Shown here one piece after another: positions 57,640-64,000 of a stretch of 64,000 nucleotides of DNA. The DNA is from Halichondria panicea. Its lineage: Eukaryota > Porifera > Demospongiae > Suberitida > Halichondriidae. Each line of letters starts with the position of its first letter. Positions within the stretch are counted from its first letter, which is position 1. The DNA lies in the NCBI RefSeq assembly GCF_963675165.1, contig NC_087389.1:4462830-4526829 (forward strand), read 5' to 3'. Under the pieces are notes generated by a model. That model did no database searches. It saw nothing but the letters and a program-made list of their open reading frames with translations, and was not told the origin of the DNA. A program made the translations under genes and the position numbers.

Positions 57640-58113
57640 TTTGCTCAAGGCAGCTCCGCCCAGCTGCACACCCACCTAGCTAAGTGGGTGTTAACCAACC
57701 ACTTGCAATACTGCAATCTGATTGGGCTGCACTCCTCAGTGCAGCAGTACAAATCCTATACATGTATAAGCGTGTCACCCGGCCACCCGTTGGGAACGGG
57801 TGCCGGGCTCCGCCCAGCTAGTGTCTCGGTATGGGGATCTGGGGGGGGGAAACCCTGGTTTTTCCCCTCTGCGCATGAAGCGCATGCACAGTGGATCAAT
57901 TGTATATGGTGGGGAAATGGCCTGATGAGACTCAAACTCAGACTGCTTTGCGAGGGATGTAGAGTGGCTGAAAGATTAGGAGAGAAGCTGGGAACATGTG
58001 GTGGAACTAGACTATGTAGACTGCAAGCACTGAAAAGCCAATGTGGTATAGGTATGTATGAGCAGGTATGAGAGAAACAACCAACTAAATAGGCGACTCT
58101 ACACCGTCTCTAC

Positions 58114-58404
58114 TAGCTGGGCGTGGCTCGACCGTCTCCTGACGGGAGGTCGGGTTGCAAGCCTATCTGGGATTTGTTCTAGCACCACTATAGTGGCGCC
58201 CTATCAGATTGCAGCATTTTTCACGTGCTTGGCTACACTTCCGTTTGCATCTAGTTGCGAAACGGCATGCAGTATGCTGTGGTTTATCCACGTCATCATG
58301 TCGGTTAACACCCATGGCAGTGTTACATAATGCTGCAGAACAAATCCCAGATAGGCTTGCAACCCGACCTCCCGTCAGGGAGACGGTCGGGCCACGCCCA
58401 ACTA
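58114..58404. mobile_element. 291-bp inverted-repeat element, TAG(C/T)TGGGCG subfamily
   Basis: Terminal inverted repeats of about 67 bp: TAGCTGGGCGTGGCTCGACC ... GGGATTTGTTCT on the left, the complement ending GGCCACGCCCAACTA on the right. Flanked by the 9-bp direct repeat CGTCTCTAC (58105-58113, 58405-58413). Each arm includes the hairpin CCGTCTCCTGACGGGAGG. About 155 bp of non-coding interior. A short relative of the helicase element 290 bp away. Confidence 0.93.
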
Positions 58405-58603
58405 CGTCTCTACTTCGTACTATCTATGGTTGTATACAATAATAGCACGAGATGATTGAAGTGCCTACTGCAATGGAGTCTTGTAAGCAATGGTGACAAT
58501 TCCAAGCGGCTTCTGATTGAGTGTGGCTGTTTGGTTTGTGCTTTACACTGTGTTGGTATGAGTGCATGTTTCATACCATTCAATGGCTTCCTCTCTCCTA
58601 CAG

Positions 58604-60122
58604 TTGATGATGAGACAAGAAGAGGCACTGAGAATGGAGGTACAGGTATGATGTGTGTTTCCCTGTAATGTATTGAAGGTGTGCAATGTACCCCCTCCCA
58701 CACACACGCACACCTTTAGGCCTACTATGCTGCTAAGAGAGGGGCCTCGCGTAAACTGGCCACTCAGACGCTAACTAACCTCAGCAGTATGGAAAAGGGT
58801 CTGTTATCAGAGACTAAAACTTACATACAGCCCACCTCCATGCAGTCTGGTGAGCAGCCTATAAGCAGTGAGGGACAGTCTGAAGACATGGGTCCATGGA
58901 CAGGGGCTACTGAGGAACCTTCATCAAGAACAAGGTACGTGTGTATAATGTGTAGTTATGCAGTGCAATGAGTCGACTGTGTACTATTGAAAGTATAGTG
59001 CAAAGAATGAAAACATAGCATGCTTCAATGTATTTAGGTGTGTACAGGGAAACGTATGGGTCATTCCATATCAATTCAATGAAATTTAAAACGTGACGTC
59101 TTCAGAATTCCACGAAACTTGGTACATGTGTGAGGAATGGTATGGTAACATATCAGAAAAAATTTTGGGTTTGTAAACAATATGGCTTCTGAGATTGAGT
59201 TAATTAAAAAATGCAGAAATTCTCCACTTTTAGAAAATGGCTGCTGTTAGTTAAACTGTAACTTTCTAACCATTAACATTCAAGACTAAGAATGTATATC
59301 ATGTTGTTGCCTAAGAAATTCCGCATCATTTGGTATGTTGTACGGCTTCACTTAATAAATTTTAGGTATTACATCTAATTAGTATCCTTCGAACTCTGAC
59401 TTCTCGAAAAGCGCTGTTTTTTTCCCTGTAATTTTTTGTGTATCATGTTCCTCATACCATTCTCTTGAAGTGTGACAAGTTTGGTTTTGGGATTCCAATG
59501 GGATCATGAGATATGTTGTGGGATGTAGTGTGATTTGGGCAATATTTGTGGTTTCAGAGAATAAACAGTCCTTCTTTGTTGTGTAATGTACCTAAAACAT
59601 GTGTGCTAACTTTCCTGAACTTATGTTATCACAAGGAAAAATTCGAACTTTCGGCCGAGTGACATTTTCAGCCGAGGAACTGTAAAACGACTGATAGCTA
59701 AAATAAGTTTACAGCGACCATACGAGAAGCAAAATAATACTGACACCACGCCAGCTATATTGATTGAGCGGCGACAAGCATACCAGCCATTTGAGTACTG
59801 CACTACAGAGGACTATGAGAGAGAGCAGCATCATCTTGAACAATAATTTCTTGTTTTCTCAAACGATTCTAGACACATGCAAACTACACACATCATAAAT
59901 TATTTGAACCATCTCTAGCTACTGATACAGTATAGTACTGCAGGCAGAAGATGGACACTGAGTAATCTCAGTAGAAACTGAAATGCCACCAGAGAATATT
60001 AACAATATTAGCATAGCAACATAACACTGTCCTAGTAACACAATATAAACAGAACTCTAGACACAGCTCCATCTCTTCTCTCTTCTAGACGCCAGTATCT
60101 GCAGCGTATAAGATTGGCATGA
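58604..60122 (+). CDS. unrecognised gene, 3' exons
   Basis: I do not recognise this protein. Three exons splice in frame: 58604-58639 (MMRQEEALRME), 58720-58934 (YYAAKRGASRKLATQTL ... EEPSSRT; donor GTACGT) and 60089-60122 (RRQYLQRIRLA, stop TGA at 60120-60122). The central part is Ser/Thr/Glu-rich and probably disordered. Upstream exons must exist; a frame at about 57925-58052 (LMRLKLRLLCEGCRVAERLG; donor GTATGT) is a candidate but does not match phase. The 1.15-kb intron holds old repeat DNA. Confidence 0.45.
58935..60088. other. large intron of the unrecognised gene
   Basis: Contains a block (59055-59600) with repeat-like phrasing (CATTCCATATCAATTCAATG, CCTCATACCATTCTCTTG) but no gene or clear terminal repeat. 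Confidence 0.35.
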
Positions 60123-60165
60123 CCGACGAACGGCTTGACACAAAATTGTTGGAGTTTCAACTGAA

Positions 60166-60252
60166 ATCTGCAAAACAGCCCCACCCCACTTCTGGTGCTG
60201 CAAAACAGCCCCGCCCCACTTACTGCTGCAAAGAAACAGCCCCACCCCACTA
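60166..60252. repeat. three tandem GCAAAACAGCCCC(A/G)CCCCACT units
   Basis: Units of about 30 bp, the last with an AG insertion. Follow the stop codon of the gene above, so probably in its 3' UTR. A partial unit recurs at about 60320. Confidence 0.7.
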
Positions 60253-60599
60253 CTCAGTGAATACATAGCTGCTGGTCTACGCTCGGCCTCATAACCAAGC
60301 CAAGAAAGCTCGCTTCTACACTGCTGCAAAACAGCTCATGCCCCCAGCAAAAAGAGCCACTTCTAGTGCTACGGTGAAGCAGAATTGACATGCATCACGA
60401 TGTCGAGGACTAGGTCGATCTAGGAACACAGAATCTTCCACAAAATGAATCTTGGACAATTTTAAAACCTGCATGGTTGCAAGAAGAAACTCCAGCAGTG
60501 CTGAACATTCATTCCTGCATGACTGGACATACTTTGATACTTGTTATTTCTCATGCGTATTAATTTAATTTTAATTTAATTGTCTGTCTAATTGCCAGA

Positions 60600-60685
60600 G
60601 GGGCGTTTTGAGGTCAGTGCAATATGACTTTGCGGTCAGTGCAATATGACTTTCAGCAGTGCAATATGCTTCATATTGCACTTGG
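60600..60685. repeat. GGTCAGTGCAATATGACTTT tandem units and hairpin
   Basis: Two direct units followed by a hairpin, GTGCAATATG.CTT.CATATTGCAC. Function unknown. Confidence 0.6.
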
Positions 60686-60869
60686 CAACAACGTAGCAAC
60701 GGGATATAAAGCTATTATAATTTTAGTGACTACATTTGTATAATATAATTGTAAATTAATATATCATTATAACTGCATGTCAGTCTGGTTTCATGAATTT
60801 GAGCCATGCAGCTTTGAAATAAAGAAGCCAGCCGAGATAATTGTATTAATATTGGTTGTTGCTTCACAG

Positions 60870-61320
60870 ACTAGGGGGCAATCATCTCGGAGACGAGGGT
60901 GCTGAACTAGTGGGAGAGGCTTTGAAAAGAAACAGCTCCAAATCAGTCAACCAAGTTTTGTAAGTATAAAACCATCCATTTTGTATGATTTTATGTTACA
61001 GTGTTGCATGCATAATTATGTTGGCTATAATTTACTGAGCAAAATCCACCGTAATACCTATTATACTATAATTATATCTACTATACTTCTTTGTGTTCAA
61101 TTTTATAAATTGTAAAATTTGCCGAGATAAGTGAAAACAATGTATTTCATGCAGAATGGAGGCTACAAAGGTGACTGACAAAGGAAAGAAGAAGCTCCAG
61201 GAGATCTGTGACTTCATCAACTCTGGGAGAGATACAGAGAACAAGTTAGATCTCAACTACAAGCATCACTCCGAAGTGGTGCAGAAGAGAAACTCCACCA
61301 ACTATCTATACTTTCTGTAA
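60870..61320 (+). pseudogene. orphan copy of the last two NLR-A exons
   Basis: LRR exon 60870-60959 (LGGNHLGDEGAELVGEAL with one Gly codon changed to Arg) and terminal exon 61155-61320 (MEATKVTDKGKKKLQEICDF ... NYLYFL), both with intact splice signals and reading frame. No NLR body precedes them on this strand, so they are stranded by the duplication. Confidence 0.88.
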
Positions 61321-61755
61321 AAGCAATAATTATACATATTTGCCTGTGGTTTTATGTACAATCATAATTATGTGTATAACTATATACTTTCTCTTGTGAG
61401 AGACTCCATTGTGTACATGTATAATGTTGGTAGACTAGCCATTGCATGTGTTTTGTAGCTATAATTATACAATTCAGTTTTCAGTTCATGAAATGAATTA
61501 ATGAAAATCAATCTATAAATTACGTACTACTACTGATGTTCCAACTATTCACTAATAGCGGAGACACGGTTCGAGTGCGAATAGACTATACATGTATATA
61601 TACCCAAAGTCTCACAAATCTTTAGAACTCTAAATACGTACATGTTTATTTTTTCTAACTGTCCTTCCACATTATAATTTTGACTATATTCACTAATAAT
61701 CATACGTTTTGGCTTTTAAGGTTAACTAATACGACGTCACTGTTCCCTTGGTCTC

Positions 61756-62110
61756 CTAAACTCGGTTGTACTTGCCTTGAGCTATCATCACTTGAGCAAC
61801 TATGAACCTGGATGATGGGGCAGCGACTTTGTTTCCTGTCGCCATGAGTGGATAATTATCAGGATCCCCGGTTTCTGTGGTAACCAGATACTTTCCGTTG
61901 CTAGCTTTCAGATTAATCACTGCTGGACCATTGGTTAGCACAGTAAATTTACTCGTTGATTCAATCGTATCGTCTGAAACCACAATTTTGTCAGTGCTGC
62001 TCTCGTGATTAACGTACACTCCGCTGTCTGCTTTGAAGGAGTATAACTACCGTCAGAGTTTGAAACAACTGTCAACTCGCAAAATTCGTCAGCCACCATC
62101 TTGGGCTCGC
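61756..62110 (-). pseudogene. fascin-like beta-trefoil fragment, copy 2
   Basis: The minus strand reads EFCELTVVSNSDGSYTPSK in one frame, then ADSGVYVNHESSTDKIVVSD and LKASNGKYLVTTETG in the next. The break sits at the CCTTCAAAG/CAGA region near 62033, a different base from copy 1. Confidence 0.55.
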
Positions 62111-62321
62111 CCACGTGCACTAAATTTGCACTGCTGTTTATCAATTAAGTGGGTGGATCAAGGCGTAGTTTATCCATTCGATTATCTGAGTGTCTGGATA
62201 ACCGAGGTTCTACTGCAGTATAGTTGATCGCCTAAACTCTAATGTATTGATACGTAAAGTACAACAATTATGATCCAGTATTCATGCAGAACTGTTGCAT
62301 GCATAATGTCAATATACTTAC

Positions 62322-62411
62322 CACAACTTCACAAGTGAGCTTGTCGGCTTGGCAATCAGTGCATCTAAAATTTTGTGGAATCCTTGGTTTCCTATTGGAA
62401 TCTTGGACAAG
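62322..62411 (-). pseudogene. orphan LRR exon of NLR-B type
   Basis: A 90-bp exon with intact CAG acceptor and GTAAGT donor, encoding LSKIPIGNQGFHKILDALI. Matches NLR-B exon 31687-31776, including 100 bp of 5' flank. No neighbouring NLR exons. Confidence 0.85.
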
Positions 62412-62773
62412 CTGCGTACATATGGGGCGCCAAATGTGCTAAAATTACATTTTTGATGCTCACATCACTTTTTCAAAAATGTTTCTCTCTCCTTCTATAT
62501 ACAGTGTCCCCCTCTTCCTAAATCAGACATCCTATTTACTAAATCGTTGGAACCTCCATTTACTAAATCAGACTAATTTACAAACCCCCCATTTCTGTGA
62601 CCCCCGGTCTCTGGATCCATCTGAAGCCAAATAGCGAAAATTTGCACTCGCGAAAATTTCCCGCTATACGGTAGTTCATAGATTTAAGCTTAAATAGCTC
62701 ACGGTTTAGAGACTGAATGAATCGTTTTACTTGCCTACTAGCTAGCCTGCTAGCTAGCTAACTAAAGCTAGGT

Positions 62774-63042
62774 GACGAGACTAAACGAAATTTTACTCAC
62801 CATTTCTCGAGTTGAACGAATTAAAAAAAATACCTCTGTTGATTTGAGCCAGTATGGCAGTTGTTTTAGTTACCGTATGGCGGGTAATTTCCGGGGGACA
62901 AAATATTCACGGTTCAGCAATATTGAGACATTTTGTGGGTAATATTTTCGTGGTTAGAGCTTGCACTGCAAGGTAAAAAATTCGTTCAACTCGAGAAACG
63001 GTGGTTTTCGTAAATAAAATTTTGTTTAGTCTCGTTGCCTGC
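62774..63042. repeat. about 55-bp inverted repeat around ACGAGACTAAAC
   Basis: ACGAGACTAAACGAAATTTTAC and CTCGAGTTGAACGAATT at 62776-62828 recur inverted at 62975-63037. The right arm lies inside the MITE at 62873-63154, so two insertions overlap. No clean target duplication found. Confidence 0.55.
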
Positions 63043-63154
63043 ACTGCATTCCTACGTTCCGGTAAGCCACGCCTACGTTAACATTTCGTAGAGGTCAGCT
63101 TGCCCACGGAAAAATAACGAATATTTTACCCCACGAAAATTACCGGCTATACGG
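62873..63154. repeat. 282-bp MITE of the CCGTATA family
   Basis: Ends CCGTATGGCGGGTAATTTCC and AAATTACCGGCTATACGG, flanked by TA. Interior has TTTCGTGGTTAGAGC and is interrupted by a block shared with 62774-62828. Confidence 0.7.
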
Positions 63155-64000
63155 TAATTAACACAGACAACGCCCATTATACTGTGTGCAATGACAAGCA
63201 ACTTACACAGTACTCTTATAATTATGTATTGTAATGTTGTTGATTTTGCACCCATAATTTTGTTGTACGAGACGTGAGAGAATGCAGAGGAAAAGAACGA
63301 CTGTAATCAGTGGACTGGACTACTGGACTGGACTTTGACCTGACTATTGCAACACCAATTACATTCCTTTTCCTCATAACAAGACCACAATAACAAATTA
63401 ATGATTGTAAAAACTTAACACATGTACATATAGCTACATTACAAAACACCTACTGTGGCAAGAACAAAAATTAATGCTTGTCTTTAGGTTTGCATGATGG
63501 AATTAGCTTTCTGTATAGGAGGACAGGTAACTGGCCTAGCTGGTTAATAGGGACCATGATGCATTCTTGCTTAATTGAACTACAATTGGAGCATCTATAT
63601 AGAACTGTTGTTTTTAGGCTCAAACGTAGGTTAAATTGAAAATGGTACATTGATTGTCTGTACATTGTTGTCCGTGGAGAGTGAATATTTGCCATCTTTC
63701 ATAGTGTACGAAAATCGAGTCTATGTGCATGCTCTGTGTGCATACTCCTGTCGTACTTTTCATGAAGCCGTTGCACATACACACTTATCTTTTCTAGTAA
63801 ACTATAAACCACAAACAAGACGGATGAGCATACCCCCCCCTGCTATTTGTATCAGATCCGGTCGTAGTAGATACAAAGGATGTTATCCTGTACAAGGAAA
63901 ATCACTTGAAAAAGGTGCTGTTTCAGGAGGGATTTGAAAAAAGGGCATGAATGTTTAGAGACACACTTGGGAACTGTTTACTCACTGTAGATCTACCTGT
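63155..64000. other. right-edge interval, no recognised gene
   Basis: Two unassigned frames: minus 63471-63695 (YRCSNCSSIKQECIMV, one CxxC pair) and plus 63650-63937 (CAYSCRTFHEAVAHTHL). Neither shows clear splice-site support or a family I know. Confidence 0.3.

Larger units (their letters stand above)
55653..57820. mobile_element. 2168-bp TAG-ended inverted-repeat transposon with RecQ-like helicase
   Basis: Left end TAGTTGGGCGGAGCCCGACC, right end in reverse TAGCTGGGCGGAGCCCGGCA. After an internal hairpin in each (CCGACCGTC...GACGGGAGGTCGG; CCGGCACCCG...CGGGTGGCCGG) both continue GACACGCTTATA...TAGGATTTGTACT. The element is flanked by identical 9-bp direct repeats GTGTCTCGG (55644-55652 and 57821-57829). 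It carries a RecQ-like helicase pseudogene (minus) and a small cysteine-pair frame (plus). The terminal and subterminal sequences are shared with the 291-bp element at 58114-58404. No known transposase motif seen. Mutator-like and Merlin elements make duplications of similar size, but the ends fit no family I can name. Confidence 0.88.
60708..62110. repeat. segmental duplicate of 27540-28830
   Basis: Near-identical, co-linear with the last two NLR-A exons, its 3' flank and the fascin-like relic. A few small indels and an extra block around 61555-61680 distinguish the copies. Confidence 0.9.

Noticed and set aside
63650..63937. 95-codon plus-strand frame at the right edge
   Set aside because: Open frame only; no domain, no splice sites and no paralogue seen.

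Overview
The window is nuclear DNA of an animal. The best fit is a sponge (demosponge-like), which I infer from: AT-rich intergenic DNA, GT-AG introns with many short ones, a full-length 38-exon ciliary gene (IFT122), tRNA genes of eukaryotic type, and a local array of CARD-NACHT-LRR genes in which each leucine-rich repeat sits on its own exon of about 84 bp. The species cannot be fixed from sequence alone.

Layout. (1) Positions 458-2860, minus strand: a probable BORCS6-like gene running off the left edge. It is head-to-head with IFT122 (3093-17060, plus), which I could assemble completely: 38 coding exons, phases consistent throughout, 1199 residues. Its introns carry a tandem tRNA-Asp(GTC) array (11 copies, 2 broken), two antisense tRNA-Gly(GCC) genes, two introns with U12-type signals and several MITEs. 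(2) 17228-18050: a decayed NLR tail. (3) NLR-A (19113-28160, plus), intact model of 1161 residues. (4) 28445-30529: a fascin-like relic and a 5'-truncated non-LTR retrotransposon. (5) A minus-strand tandem array: NLR-B (31015-35737), NLR-C (36064-41416, 1086 residues), NLR-D (41769-47803, 1089 residues) and NLR-E (48678-55591, a pseudogene with nonsense, frameshift and splice lesions). (6) 55653-57820: a 2.17-kb inverted-repeat transposon holding a dead RecQ-like helicase gene, inserted about 60 bp upstream of the NLR-E start codon. (7) 58604-60122: the 3' end of an unrecognised gene. (8) 60708-62411: a segmental copy of the NLR-A 3' region and other NLR debris.

Most interesting. A family of strongly palindromic mobile elements starts with TA(G) and ends with CTA, and makes 9-bp target-site duplications. 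At least eight members are visible, from 32 bp to 2168 bp. Two have matching empty sites in neighbouring NLR paralogues, and one is nested inside the helicase gene of the largest member. Terminal sequence TAG(T/C)TGGGCG links a 46-bp, a 291-bp and the 2168-bp member, so tiny palindromes and a helicase-bearing element appear to belong to one mobilisation system that I cannot assign to a named superfamily.

How the genes fit together. The NLRs are predicted cytosolic immune sensors (CARD for signalling, NACHT for ATP-driven oligomerisation, LRRs for sensing). NLR-A to NLR-D carry NF-kappaB-like sites 70-135 bp upstream of the start codon, in three of them next to a CACC box and in two of these also a TATA box, which suggests inducible, possibly feed-forward expression. 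The NLR-E promoter has been split by the helicase element. All calls come from reading the sequence; no database or folding run was available.
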